Origin: JANLYQ01 sp031365725
GTDB taxonomy: Bacteria > Actinomycetota > Actinomycetes > JACCUZ01
Direction of reading: 5' to 3'
Assembly (NCBI GenBank): GCA_031365725.1
Contig: JANLYQ010000031.1
Location: 6,292 to 70,291 of the forward strand
DNA length: 64,000 nt
Below are positions 17,070 to 25,936 of the stretch, piece by piece (positions within the stretch are counted from its first letter, which is position 1; each line of letters begins with the position of its first letter). Under the pieces are notes generated by a model. That model was not told the DNA's origin, ran no database searches, and was given only the letters and a program-made list of their open reading frames with translations. Made by a program: the position numbers and the translations under genes.

Positions 17070-18269
17070 GTGACTCAGGCCGGCGGCACCTTGCTGCGCG
17101 GGGTGGACCGCGCGGCCTTCGCCGTCTCGTTGGCCGTGCGCCTCCGCGATGCGGGAGTGCCGGTCGGCCAGACCGGAATCGAGGACTTCACCCGCGCCCT
17201 CGTGGCCGTCCCGCCTGACTCGCGCACCCGGCTCTACTGGTCAGCCCGCATCTCGTTCGTACGCCGGCGGGTGGAGCTGACGACGTTCGACGCGGTGTTC
17301 GACGCGGTGTTCTCCGACGCTGTCCTGCCGATGGATCCCCATGCCCGGCGCCAGTCGTTGCCCGGAGTCGACGATGGCAACGCGCACACAAAGGTGCCGA
17401 AGGCCACCGCGGCGAGCGGTTCGGGGGACGGGCTGCCGTGGGCGACGTTGCCGACGGTCGTGGGCAGCGCCGATGACTCCGACAGTGGCGCGCACGTCCC
17501 CGAGCTCTCGGCCAGCGTTCTCCAGGGCCTGGCCGACGTGCCGTTCGAGGAGCTCGACCCGGCTCAGACCGACCAGCTCGGGCATTGGCTTGCCGAGCAG
17601 CTGCACACCTGGCCACAACGGAAGTCGCGGCGACGAGCGCCCGGCTCCGGCGGCCGCGAGGTCGCTCTGCGCGCGACGCTGGCTCGGTCGCGGCGCACCG
17701 GGTGGGACCCGGTCGAGCTGGTGCGGGTCGCACCGGTGCCGACACCGCGTCGGGTCGTGATGCTCTGCGACGTGAGCCAGTCGATGCAGGCGCAGGTGCC
17801 GGCGTACTTCCAGCTGCTGCGGGCACTCGCGCAGCTCCCGGGCGGGGAAGGCTTCGCCTTCGCGACGACACTGACCCGCCTGACGCCGGTGCTGCGGCAC
17901 CGGTCGGCGTCGGTCGCGGTGGCCCTGGCCGGCGAGCGGGTGGTCGACAGGTTCGGCGGCACGCGGATCGCCGGCTGCGTGACCGAGCTGCTCGCCTCCC
18001 ACCACGGCAACGCTGTGCGCGGCGGCATCGTCGTGATTGCCTCCGACGGGTGGGACAGCGAGCCGCCGGAGGCGTTGGCGGCCGCCATGGCCCGGTTGCG
18101 GCGCCGCGCCCACCGGGTCGTCTGGGTCAACCCGCGCGCGGCCGCCCCCGGCTTCGCCCCGCTCGTCGGCACCATGGCGGCCGCGCTGCCGTTCTGCGAC
18201 GAGCTCCTGCCCGCCGCCGACTTCCGCGGGCTGGCGGCTGTGGTGCGTGCTCTCGGTAGCCGGCGCTGA
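17070..18269 (+). CDS. coxE: CoxE-type von Willebrand A domain protein
   Basis: 399 residues. The N-terminal 180 residues are helical and family-specific. The C-terminal VWA domain has the MIDAS motif CDVSQSM (DxSxS) and the later metal-site aspartate in IASDGWDS. Its known partner is the MoxR ATPase CoxD in active-site assembly. GTG start without a strong Shine-Dalgarno; the leader holds a near-repeat GTGACTCAG. Last gene of the cox operon, followed by a palindromic site and a differently regulated exporter. Confidence 0.88.
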   Translation: MTQAGGTLLRGVDRAAFAVSLAVRLRDAGVPVGQTGIEDFTRALVAVPPDSRTRLYWSARISFVRRRVELTTFDAVFDAVFSDAVLPMDPHARRQSLPGVDDGNAHTKVPKATAASGSGDGLPWATLPTVVGSADDSDSGAHVPELSASVLQGLADVPFEELDPAQTDQLGHWLAEQLHTWPQRKSRRRAPGSGGREVALRATLARSRRTGWDPVELVRVAPVPTPRRVVMLCDVSQSMQAQVPAYFQLLRALAQLPGGEGFAFATTLTRLTPVLRHRSASVAVALAGERVVDRFGGTRIAGCVTELLASHHGNAVRGGIVVIASDGWDSEPPEALAAAMARLRRRAHRVVWVNPRAAAPGFAPLVGTMAAALPFCDELLPAADFRGLAAVVRALGSRR

Positions 18270-18271
18270 CA

Positions 18272-18289
18272 GTTCGGTGATCACCGAAC
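18272..18289. promoter_or_regulatory. Perfect 18-bp palindrome overlapping the -35 region of the exporter promoter
   Basis: GTTCGGTGATCACCGAAC is fully self-complementary. It ends 11 bp before a -10 hexamer (18301), so its centre covers the expected -35. A repressor operator is the natural reading, with the ArsR-like gene at 19278 as the likely binder. Confidence 0.7.
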
Positions 18290-18300
18290 AATGCCGACGT

Positions 18301-18306
18301 TAGTCT
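18301..18306 (+). promoter_or_regulatory. -10 hexamer TAGTCT for a leaderless transcript
   Basis: TAGTCT fits actinobacterial TANNNT and lies 7 nt before the ATG at 18314, which has no Shine-Dalgarno, so transcription probably starts at the ATG itself. Confidence 0.55.
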
Positions 18307-18313
18307 TGTTGCC

Positions 18314-19264
18314 ATGACGCAGACACATGACGCAGTCGTCGCGACCAACTCGCCTGGGCTGCGACCCTCAAGGCTGCCGCTGCTGGCTGCGGCTGTGACC
18401 GTCGTCTTGTGGGCCTCTGCATTTGTGGCCATCCGGCACGTGGGGCGGGAGATCTCCCCGGGGGCGCTGACGCTCGGGCGACTGCTCGTCGGCAGTCTTG
18501 TGCTTGGCGTCGTGGTCATGGTCCGTGGGCCGCAGTGGCCAGCTGCTCGCGACTGGCGTCTGCTGCTGGTCTGCGGACTCTTGTGGTTCGGCGTGTACAA
18601 CGTCGCCCTCAACGCGGCCGAGCAGCGCGTCGATGCCGGGACGACCGCGATGCTGGTCAACATCGGCCCGCTGATCCTTGCCGTCCTGGCCGGCGTGCTG
18701 CTCGGTGAGGGCTTTCCGCGGCGACTGGTGGTGGGCAGCCTGGTTGCATTCGCTGGGGTGCTGGTCATCGGGGCAGCCACCTCGGGTCACGCAGCCGGCA
18801 CCGCCGGCGTCGTCCTGTGCCTGGTCGCGGCGGTCGGCTATGCGCTCGGCGTCGTGGCCCAGAAGCCGTTGCTGAGCCGACTGCCGGCGTTGGAGGTCAC
18901 CTGGCTGGCCTGCACCATCGGTGCCGTCGCCTGCCTGCCCTTTCTCCCGCAGCTGCTGTCGGAGGGCAGTCGGGCGCACGTGTCGACGCTGGCGTGGGTG
19001 GTCTACCTTGGCGCGTTCCCGACCGCGATCGCGTTCACCACGTGGGCCTATGCGCTGTCGCACACCACGGCCGGGCGCATGGGCGCTACGACCTACCTCG
19101 TCCCACCGGTGGTGATCCTGCTGGCCTGGATGATGCTGCACGAGACTCCCGTCCCGTTGGCGTTCGTCGGGGGAGCCCTGTGCCTGCTCGGTGTCGCCGT
19201 CGCCCGGCGGAGCCAGCAGACCCGGCGGACCCGGTGGCGCCGTGGTCACGCCGAGACCGGCTGA
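18314..19264 (+). CDS. EamA/DMT-family transporter
   Basis: 316 residues with ten predicted membrane helices in two EamA halves (WASAFVAIRHVGREISPGAL and YLVPPVVILLAWMMLHE motifs). Such proteins usually export small metabolites or amino acids; the substrate is not visible. Probably leaderless, with a perfect palindrome over the promoter. The downstream ArsR-like gene begins 14 bp after its stop, so exporter and regulator are most likely co-transcribed and autoregulated. Confidence 0.88.
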   Translation: MTQTHDAVVATNSPGLRPSRLPLLAAAVTVVLWASAFVAIRHVGREISPGALTLGRLLVGSLVLGVVVMVRGPQWPAARDWRLLLVCGLLWFGVYNVALNAAEQRVDAGTTAMLVNIGPLILAVLAGVLLGEGFPRRLVVGSLVAFAGVLVIGAATSGHAAGTAGVVLCLVAAVGYALGVVAQKPLLSRLPALEVTWLACTIGAVACLPFLPQLLSEGSRAHVSTLAWVVYLGAFPTAIAFTTWAYALSHTTAGRMGATTYLVPPVVILLAWMMLHETPVPLAFVGGALCLLGVAVARRSQQTRRTRWRRGHAETG

Positions 19265-19277
19265 TGAGGACACCAGG

Positions 19278-19997
19278 GTGAGGGTCCCCTCCGACGGTGC
19301 GTCCGTCGCCAGGCTGGCTGCCCTCGTCGCCGAACCGACCCGCGCCAGCATCTGCCTGATGCTGCTCGACGGCACGGCCTGGACCGCGGGCGAGCTGGCC
19401 ACCGCCACAGGGGTGAGCCGGTCCACCGCGAGCGAGCACCTCGACCAGCTGGTAGCCGGCGGGCTGCTCGCCCAGGAACGACAGGGGCGGCATCGCTATC
19501 TGCGGCTCGCGTCCCCGTCGGTGGCTGCCCTGCTCGAGTCCCTCGCGAGCCAAGCCGCACCCGGTGCCTTGCCTCGCTCCTTGCGCGCCGTCACCGCCGG
19601 CGAGGCTCTGGCCCGGGGTCGCCGGTGCTACGACCACCTGGCGGGGCGTCTCGGCGTTGCGATGTTGAACGCGATGGTTGTTCAGGACTTCTTGTCTGTA
19701 CGGCGCGGTGTGGTGGTCACCGACGCCGGCGGGCACTGGCTGGCGGACATCGGCATCGATGTCGACGAGCTCGAGCGAGGGCGACGCCCAGTGGTGCGCA
19801 GCTGCCTCGACTGGACCGAGCGGCGCGCCCATCTCGGCGGTGCGGTCGGTGCGGCGATGTACGACGCGTTCAACGAGAACGGCTGGATCGGACCCGGGAC
19901 CGGTAGGGCCGTGTTCGTCACCGAGTCAGGGTCGCGTGCGTTGCGGCGGCTGCTCGGCATCACACCGGCAGACCTGAGGCTCAGCTCCACAACGTGA
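19278..19997 (+). CDS. ArsR-family winged-helix regulator
   Basis: 239 residues from a GTG preceded by GAGGA. Residues about 10-80 form an ArsR winged helix (VAEPTRASICLMLLDG, WTAGELATATGVSRSTASEHLDQLVAGGLL, GRHRYLRL). The C-terminal 130 residues contain RRCYDHLAGRLGV, typical of a larger ArsR subgroup linked to transporters; the ligand is unknown. Likely repressor of the EamA gene through the palindrome at 18272. The 3' end overlaps the convergent LysR gene by 17 bp. Confidence 0.85.
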   Translation: MRVPSDGASVARLAALVAEPTRASICLMLLDGTAWTAGELATATGVSRSTASEHLDQLVAGGLLAQERQGRHRYLRLASPSVAALLESLASQAAPGALPRSLRAVTAGEALARGRRCYDHLAGRLGVAMLNAMVVQDFLSVRRGVVVTDAGGHWLADIGIDVDELERGRRPVVRSCLDWTERRAHLGGAVGAAMYDAFNENGWIGPGTGRAVFVTESGSRALRRLLGITPADLRLSSTT

Positions 19998-20937
19998 CGT
20001 GCACCGACGGGCGGAAATGGCCCACGTTGACACCGGAGCCCCGCAGCATCGCCTGAGTCGCGCGGGGGGTGCTGACAAAGCGCGTGAGCTCGGCGATGGC
20101 CGACGACCGGTCGTGCCCGGGCAGGCTGAGCGCGTTCCAGACCCCTGCCGTGTGCAGGCCGGGCACGGCGATGCGGACAAGGCGACCGTCAGCGGTCTCC
20201 CGACCGACAGCGAACGACAGACAGAGGGACACCCCGTGCCCGCGTCGGGTCTGCTCCAGTGCGGCCGCGTCGCTGGGAAAGATCCGCTGGTGGTCCTCAG
20301 CGACCCGCAAGGAACGCAGCAGCCCAGGCACCGCGCCGGTGTTCGCGACTGCAGTCGGGCCGAGCAGCCATATCTGGTCGCGCACCATGTCGAGGCTGGG
20401 CCGGCCGTGGGCGAGCGGATGCTCCGCGGCCACGACGACAACGAGCTCGTACTTGAGAAAGGGAGTGACCACCAGAGACGGGTCGAGCTCGCCGGCCGCC
20501 GGCCCGAGAGCGACATCGACGCTGCGGTTGAGCAGGAGAGCGGCGAACGAGTCGGCGTCGGCCACGCTGAGCTCGACGTCGAGGTCGTCTGCCCGGCTGG
20601 TGAACAGCTCGATGAGCCCGGGTGCGGCGTGCTCGGCGAACAACGCCGATGCCGCCACCCGCAGCAGCCGACGACCGTTGCCGGCTCGGCTCACCTCCTC
20701 GACCGTGCGGTCCTGCAGTCCGAGCATCTCAGCCGCGCGGCTGGCCAGCCGGAGGCCGCCGGGCGTGAAGGCCAAGCCCGTCGACGTACGGACGAAGAGC
20801 TGGTCCCCGAGCTCTTTGCGCAGCTGGGCGACGTGCAGGGAGACGGCAGCGTCGGAGACCCCCAGGTCGGCACCTGCCTGCTTGACCGAACCACGACGTG
20901 CCACTGCGGCGAAGGCACGCAGCTGGGTGGGGGTCAC
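19981..20937 (-). CDS. LysR-family transcriptional regulator
   Basis: 318 residues from a GTG at 20937. The N-terminal helix-turn-helix reads TPTQLRAFAAVARRGSVKQAGADLGVSDAAVSLHVAQLRKELGD when read along residues 1-45 (only partly quoted motifs matter: SVKQAGADLG, AAVSLHVAQL). The remainder is a LysR substrate-binding domain. The target is unknown. It starts 10 bp after the acyl-CoA ligase stop on the same strand and may be co-transcribed with it. Confidence 0.85.
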   Translation of the reverse strand: MTPTQLRAFAAVARRGSVKQAGADLGVSDAAVSLHVAQLRKELGDQLFVRTSTGLAFTPGGLRLASRAAEMLGLQDRTVEEVSRAGNGRRLLRVAASALFAEHAAPGLIELFTSRADDLDVELSVADADSFAALLLNRSVDVALGPAAGELDPSLVVTPFLKYELVVVVAAEHPLAHGRPSLDMVRDQIWLLGPTAVANTGAVPGLLRSLRVAEDHQRIFPSDAAALEQTRRGHGVSLCLSFAVGRETADGRLVRIAVPGLHTAGVWNALSLPGHDRSSAIAELTRFVSTPRATQAMLRGSGVNVGHFRPSVHVTLWS

Positions 20938-20947
20938 GATCCCGACG

Positions 20948-22741
20948 CTAGTGCGACCGGGCGTAGAGCGCTTCCACATCGTCGGCAAAGTCGGTCATCA
21001 CCACGGACCGCTTCAGCTTGAGGGTCGGTGTCAGGTGTCCGCTGTCCTCGGTGAGGTCGATCGGCAGGATGCGCAGTCGCTTGATGCTTTCGGCCGACGA
21101 CACGGTGGCGTTGGCGGCGGCAACGGCCGGCAGCAGGGCAGCCATCAGGTCGTGGTCGTCGACAAGCTCTGACAGGGGTACGACGGGACGCCCGGCCTTC
21201 GTCAGCCACTCGGTGACGGCGTCGCTGTCGAGGCTGACCAGTGCCGCGGCCGACGGTCTGCCGTCGCCGACCACCATCGCCTGACTGATCATCGGGTGCG
21301 CGCGAAGCACGTCCTCCAGCGGTCCCGGCGCGATGTTCTTGCCGGCAGAGGTCACCAGGATCTCCTTCGCCCGGCCGGTGATGCGCAGGAAGCCGTCGGC
21401 GTCGATCGAGCCCAGGTCGCCGGTGTGGAACCACCCGTCCGCGTCGATCACCGCAGCCGTGGCGGCCGGGTCGTGAAGATAGCCGCGGAAGACGTGGCCG
21501 CCGCGCACCAGCACCTCACCGTCGTCCGCGGTCGCGATCTCGAAGCGGGGCAACGGTTTCCCGACGGTCCCGACGCGCATGGCAGCGCGGTTATTGACCG
21601 TCGCCGCGGCTGTGGTCTCGGTGAGGCCGTAGCCCTCGAGCACCGTGACGCCGATGCCCCGGAAGTAGTGCGCCAACCGCGGGCCGAGGGCCGCACCGCC
21701 ACTGATGGCCCACTCGGTGCGGCCACCGAATGCCGCCCGGATCTTGACATAGACCAGACGGTCGAACACCGCTCGCTTGGCCCGGAGCAGGGGACCCGCT
21801 CCGCCACTCTCGATCGCCTCGCTGTAGGCGATGGCGGTCGCCGTCGCGGCCTCGAACACCCTTCCCTTGCCGGCGGTCTCGGCCTTTCGTCGCGCCCCGT
21901 CGTAGATGCGCTCGAAGACCCGGGGCACCGCCAGCACGAACACCGGGCGGAACGTCGGCAGGTCACGGGCGATGCGCGCCACGTCGCTGTGGCCGACGTG
22001 CAGGCCCTGCTTGAGCACCGCGACATGGATCATGCGGCCGAACACGTGCGCCAACGGGAGGAACAGCAGCGTCGACCCCTCCGGGTCTTCGAAGAGCTCG
22101 GGCAGCATCTCGATGGCACTGGTGACCTCGGCCAGGAAGTTGCCATGGGTGATCTCGCAGCCCTTGGGCCGGCCGGTCGTCCCGGAGGTGTAGATGATGG
22201 TGGCGAGGTCGTCCGGCCCGAGAAGATCCCGCCGCTGCTCGAGGACCGCTCGTGTCGTGGCCGTGTCGTGCTCGCGACCCAGGGCCGCGAGCTCGGCCAG
22301 CGAGCCACGACCCGCGACGTCGTCGATGGTCCAGGACAGGCGCAACGCCGTGAGGTCCGGTGACACCTCATCGAGCAGGGCGGCATGCCCGCGTCCCTCG
22401 ACCACGGCCGCGACGGCGGCGGAGTCCTGCAGGATCCACCGCAGCTGGTCGGCCGAGGAAGTCTCGTAGACCGGCACCGTCACCGCCCCCGCAGCCCACA
22501 CCGCAAGGTCGACCAGCATCCACTCGAAGCGCGTCTTGGCCATCAGCACCACGCGGTCGCCGGGCTCGACGCCGGAGGCGATCAGTCCCAGGGCGACGGC
22601 GTTGACCTGCTCCTCGAGCGATGCGGCACTGATGCGCTGCCAGGTTGCGCCCTCGCGCCGGCTGACCAGGACCAAGTCGGGAGTGCTGCGGGCGTGCCCG
22701 GGCAGCAGCTGCGCCAGGCTGCTCGGGTGCGGGGAAGGCAT
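20948..22741 (-). CDS. Long-chain fatty-acid-CoA ligase (AMP-forming)
   Basis: 597 residues, the length of FadD15-type ligases. AMP-binding motifs: IIYTSGTTGRPKG (P-loop), GYGLTETTAA, WFHTGDLG and GRAKEILVTSAGKNIAP, whose K lies in the hinge. It activates a fatty acid with ATP and CoA; chain length cannot be read off. The promoter has TAACTT 6 nt before the ATG and no Shine-Dalgarno, so a leaderless mRNA is likely. Confidence 0.92.
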   Translation of the reverse strand: MPSPHPSSLAQLLPGHARSTPDLVLVSRREGATWQRISAASLEEQVNAVALGLIASGVEPGDRVVLMAKTRFEWMLVDLAVWAAGAVTVPVYETSSADQLRWILQDSAAVAAVVEGRGHAALLDEVSPDLTALRLSWTIDDVAGRGSLAELAALGREHDTATTRAVLEQRRDLLGPDDLATIIYTSGTTGRPKGCEITHGNFLAEVTSAIEMLPELFEDPEGSTLLFLPLAHVFGRMIHVAVLKQGLHVGHSDVARIARDLPTFRPVFVLAVPRVFERIYDGARRKAETAGKGRVFEAATATAIAYSEAIESGGAGPLLRAKRAVFDRLVYVKIRAAFGGRTEWAISGGAALGPRLAHYFRGIGVTVLEGYGLTETTAAATVNNRAAMRVGTVGKPLPRFEIATADDGEVLVRGGHVFRGYLHDPAATAAVIDADGWFHTGDLGSIDADGFLRITGRAKEILVTSAGKNIAPGPLEDVLRAHPMISQAMVVGDGRPSAAALVSLDSDAVTEWLTKAGRPVVPLSELVDDHDLMAALLPAVAAANATVSSAESIKRLRILPIDLTEDSGHLTPTLKLKRSVVMTDFADDVEALYARSH

Positions 22742-22747
22742 GGCGGC

Positions 22748-22753
22748 AAGTTA
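22748..22753 (-). promoter_or_regulatory. -10 hexamer TAACTT of the leaderless acyl-CoA ligase
   Basis: On the minus strand TAACTT is followed by GCCGCC and then the ATG at 22741; no ribosome binding site is present. Confidence 0.5.
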
Positions 22754-22785
22754 CCGGACGGTAGACCGGCGTGGGGTGAGGACAG

Positions 22786-24066
22786 TCACGCCGGAAAGGT
22801 GACGATGAAGGTGGCTCCGCCACCGGGGGTCGCCCCGGCCTCGATCTCGCCGCCGTGAGCGACCACGACCTCGCGAACCAGCGCCAGACCGAGCCCGAAG
22901 TGCCGCCGCCCGGCGCCGCGCGCGCCGTGCGAGCCGTGCGCGAAACGGTCGAACAGCCGGGTGGCCACCGCTGGGTCGATGCCGGTCCCGTCGTCGATGA
23001 CCTGCAGGGTGGCCGGTGGACCGGGGGCCGCGACCACGGTGACGTGTCCGCCGGGGCGGCTGTGGGAGATCGCATTGTCGATCAGCGCGTCCATCACCCG
23101 GCGCAGCGGCCCCGCCGCACCGGGTACGACGATCGGCTCTGCCGCCTGGTCCGGGCCTCGCACCGTCACGCCGTTCTCTGCGGCATGGGCAGCTGCGCCG
23201 GAGGTGGCGGCCCGGGCGAGTAAGACCAGGTCGACGGGTTGACGGCGGTCCGGCTGCTCGGGCAGTGATGCGGACAGCAGCAGGTCGTCGACGACCCCGG
23301 CGAGGCGCCGAGTGTCCTCCACGAGAGCAACCGACTCGGCGTGTGGACCGTCGCTAGGCACGTGACGGCTGCTGCTGGTGGATGGGCTGGCACCTCCATT
23401 CCCGCTCCGCACATCCGCCGGAAGGCGCAGGCGCCGTTCGAGCAGTTGGGCGCGGGTGGACAGCAGCGTCAGCGGGGTCCGTAGCTCGTGCGACGCGTCA
23501 GCGACGAACCGCCGCTGCCGGGCCATCGCGGTGGCCAACGGAGCCACCGCGCGTCGGGCCAGCAGCCCGCCCAGCAGCAGACTCAGTGCGAGGCCGATCA
23601 GCTCGGCCACCACCAGACCGGACAGCAGCCGGGAGCGCTCTCGCTCCTGCGGCGCAGTCCCGGTCTCCGCCTGCACGACCCGGCCGCCGTCGCGCAACGT
23701 CAAGAGGTGGAAGCGGTCACTGCCGACGTTGACCTCGGTCTCGACGCGGGCTCGACCACCTGGGGTCACGATGTCCAGCTGAGACCTGATCGGCAGCCAG
23801 GCGGGCGCCTCCGGGCTGCGGCGCACCGTGCCGTCGGCTTCGCGGACCCAGACCCCGATGGTGGCGGGGGAGCGGGTGAGGTCGTCGAGATCGAGCACCG
23901 CGGTGCGCAGGGCCGTGCGGGCCTCGCTCTGCTGCTCGCGCCAGACGATGAGCGCGGCCACGGCACCGACCACCAGCACCACCACGGTGATCGATGCGGC
24001 TGTGAGCAGGGCCAGTCGCCGGGTGGCGGTCCGCAGGATCTGGGCCTCGACCGTCGAGCTGCTCAT
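22786..24066 (-). CDS. Sensor histidine kinase
   Basis: 426 residues. Two membrane helices (about 20-42 and 150-172) flank an extracytoplasmic sensor of about 105 residues. The H-box is RFVADASHELRTPL, followed by N-box ALIDNAISHS, G1 DDGTGID and G2 GLGLALV. An unusual low-complexity Gly/Ser/His insert (about 220-245) lies between H-box and N-box. No clear HAMP domain is seen. It overlaps the response regulator by 4 bp, the cognate pair. Confidence 0.9.
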   Translation of the reverse strand: MSSSTVEAQILRTATRRLALLTAASITVVVLVVGAVAALIVWREQQSEARTALRTAVLDLDDLTRSPATIGVWVREADGTVRRSPEAPAWLPIRSQLDIVTPGGRARVETEVNVGSDRFHLLTLRDGGRVVQAETGTAPQERERSRLLSGLVVAELIGLALSLLLGGLLARRAVAPLATAMARQRRFVADASHELRTPLTLLSTRAQLLERRLRLPADVRSGNGGASPSTSSSRHVPSDGPHAESVALVEDTRRLAGVVDDLLLSASLPEQPDRRQPVDLVLLARAATSGAAAHAAENGVTVRGPDQAAEPIVVPGAAGPLRRVMDALIDNAISHSRPGGHVTVVAAPGPPATLQVIDDGTGIDPAVATRLFDRFAHGSHGARGAGRRHFGLGLALVREVVVAHGGEIEAGATPGGGATFIVTFPA

Positions 24067-24719
24067 ACCTGTCCCATCCGATAGCCCACACCCCGCACGG
24101 TGCGCACCGCCTCCGGCCCGAGCTTGCGCCGGAGGTAGGACACGTAGGTCTCGACGACGGCGTCGCTCTCGGCGTCGTCGAAGACCCGGCTGCGCAGCTC
24201 GTCGCGGGTGAACACCCTGGTCGGCCTCGCCGCCAGCATCCGCAGCAGCGCCGACTCACGGTCGGAGAGCGCGACGTCGGTCAGTCCGCCGACGACCAAC
24301 CGAGCTGCGACATTGAGCCTTCGGCCACCGAGGTCGATCATCTCGACGTCGTCGTCCGGAGCGGTCCGTCGGACCAGTGCGCGGACCCGGGCCAACAGCT
24401 CGTCGACGTCGAACGGCTTGCCGAGATGGTCCTGCGCACCCGAGTCCAGTCCTTCGACCCGGTCCGCGACGGAGTCATATGCCGTCAGCATCAGCGCCGG
24501 GGCCTGCACACCGCTGCGCCGCAGCCGGCGGAGCAGGTCGATGCCATCGATGCCGGGCAGTCCACGGTCGAGGATCATCACGTCGTACCTCGTGGTCAGC
24601 GCCTTGTGCAGCCCCACCTGGCCGTCGTACGCCGGGTCGACGACATAGCCCTCGGTCTCGAGCAGGCCCACCAGCATCGCCGAGAGCTCTCGCTCGTCTT
24701 CCACGAGGAGCAGGCGCAT
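24063..24719 (-). CDS. OmpR-family response regulator
   Basis: 218 residues: receiver domain (phospho-acceptor Asp in MILDRGLPG, Thr in MLTAYD, Lys in LGKPF) and winged-helix DNA-binding domain (ETYVSYLRRKLG, VRTVRGVGYRM). The usual DDYL before the Lys is QDHL here. An 11-bp-period direct repeat 16 nt upstream suggests autoregulation. Divergent from the hemerythrin-like gene. Confidence 0.92.
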   Translation of the reverse strand: MRLLLVEDERELSAMLVGLLETEGYVVDPAYDGQVGLHKALTTRYDVMILDRGLPGIDGIDLLRRLRRSGVQAPALMLTAYDSVADRVEGLDSGAQDHLGKPFDVDELLARVRALVRRTAPDDDVEMIDLGGRRLNVAARLVVGGLTDVALSDRESALLRMLAARPTRVFTRDELRSRVFDDAESDAVVETYVSYLRRKLGPEAVRTVRGVGYRMGQV

Positions 24720-24734
24720 GCAGCGATCGTCTTA

Positions 24735-24755
24735 GAGGTTCCTGTGAGGTTCCTG
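24735..24755. promoter_or_regulatory. Direct repeat (11-bp period), probable OmpR-family response regulator site
   Basis: GAGGTTCCTG occurs twice in tandem separated by one T. One helical turn between half-sites is the hallmark of OmpR-type regulators. It lies in the 83-bp divergent region between the response regulator and the hemerythrin-like gene and could control both. Confidence 0.65.
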
Positions 24756-24802
24756 GGAGCGGGTCGGCGGCGGTTCGGCTCCACCTTTGTCAGGATGGCG
24801 GC

Positions 24803-25378
24803 GTGACGACCGTGACGACCAGTTGGGACGAGAGCACCAGGCCGACGCTGCTGGGCTCTGTCGGTGCTGACGCCGCCCCGATCGGATCGACGACCGGGCC
24901 CGGCGCGCACCTCGTCGCGATGCACGGGCACTTCCGCGGCGAGCTCGAGTCGCTGCGCGACGTCCTGGAGCAGGTCCGCACCGGCGCGATCGGCGCGGCC
25001 CAGGCACGCTCTCAGGTGAACGCGATGGCGTTGCGCGCCAACACCTGGGTGCTGGGTTCGTTCTGCCAATCGTTCTGCTTCACCATCACCCAGCACCACA
25101 CCATCGAGGACACCGCAGTCTTCACCCACCTCGGCTCCCGCGAGTCCGGCTTGCGGCCGGTCCTCGACCGGCTCGGCTCCGAGCACCTCGTCATCCACCA
25201 CCTGCTGGACGCGGTCGATGCCGAGCTTGTCGCGCTGGTCGCCGCCCCGGAGGACCTGACCGGCCTGCAGGCGGCCGTCGACGACCTCAGCGCCAAGCTG
25301 CTCTCGCACTTCGACTACGAGGAGCGGGAGCTCGTCGGCCCGCTCGACCGTCTCGGCATGAGCGCCTCGACCTGGTGA
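24803..25378 (+). CDS. Hemerythrin-like (HHE) domain protein
   Basis: 191 residues from GTG with AGGAT upstream. Di-iron ligand candidates: HLVAMHGHFRGELESL, TQHHTIEDTAVF, SEHLVIHHLLDAVD and LLSHFDYEERELV. HHE proteins bind O2 or NO-type ligands or act in iron/oxidative stress; the exact role is unclear. It is divergent from the two-component system and shares the direct-repeat site. Its stop overlaps the start of the GNAT remnant. Confidence 0.85.
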   Translation: MTTVTTSWDESTRPTLLGSVGADAAPIGSTTGPGAHLVAMHGHFRGELESLRDVLEQVRTGAIGAAQARSQVNAMALRANTWVLGSFCQSFCFTITQHHTIEDTAVFTHLGSRESGLRPVLDRLGSEHLVIHHLLDAVDAELVALVAAPEDLTGLQAAVDDLSAKLLSHFDYEERELVGPLDRLGMSASTW

Positions 25379-25905
25379 GCAACTCGCCAGACGATGCGGG
25401 CGTCGTGGTAGCCCACGGACTCGTCCTGCGCCCGTGGGAGATCACCGATGCGCCCACAATGGTGGCACTGTTCGACACCGAGCAGATGGATAGGTGGACA
25501 CCCCTGCCGGCCGTTCGACCTGGCTGCTGCGCTGGACTACGTCGCGGCCGCACGGCGGGTGCAGGACGAGGAGACGTGGCAGTTCGCCATCACCGAGGAC
25601 GGCAGGACGCCGCTGGGTGAGGTGCTGCTGTTCCCCGGTGCCGTGGCCACCGAGGTCGAGATTGCCTACGCCGTCGGTGCGCCGTTCCAAGGTCGAGGTC
25701 TCGCGCGCCGAGCCGTGGTGGCGGTCCTCGAGCTGGCCGCCCGGCGAGGTGCTGCCACAGCTCGGCCGTCGTGGCCACCGACAACAGGGCCAGCATCCGT
25801 GTTGTCGAGGCCTGCGGCTTCGCCCGCACGGACCAGCCGACGGCACAGCGTCGCCGTAAGGGCTATGTGCTGACGATGGCGACCTGGGAGCGGAGCTTGC
25901 CCTGA
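25375..25905 (+). pseudogene. GNAT acetyltransferase with two compensating frameshifts
   Basis: A GNAT protein can be followed in three pieces: LVLRPWEITDAPTMVALFD in the frame of the GTG at 25375; DYVAAARRVQDEE to GAPFQGRGLARRAVVAVLELA (acetyl-CoA loop) in the next frame from about 25510; and ATDNRASIRVVEACGF ending at TGA 25903 back in the first frame from about 25760. The two shifts cancel, so the total length (177 codons) remains normal. Either a recent pseudogene or a pair of sequencing indels. Confidence 0.8.
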
Positions 25906-25936
25906 TGGGCTAGGTGTAGCGCGCTCCCGCGCTGCC

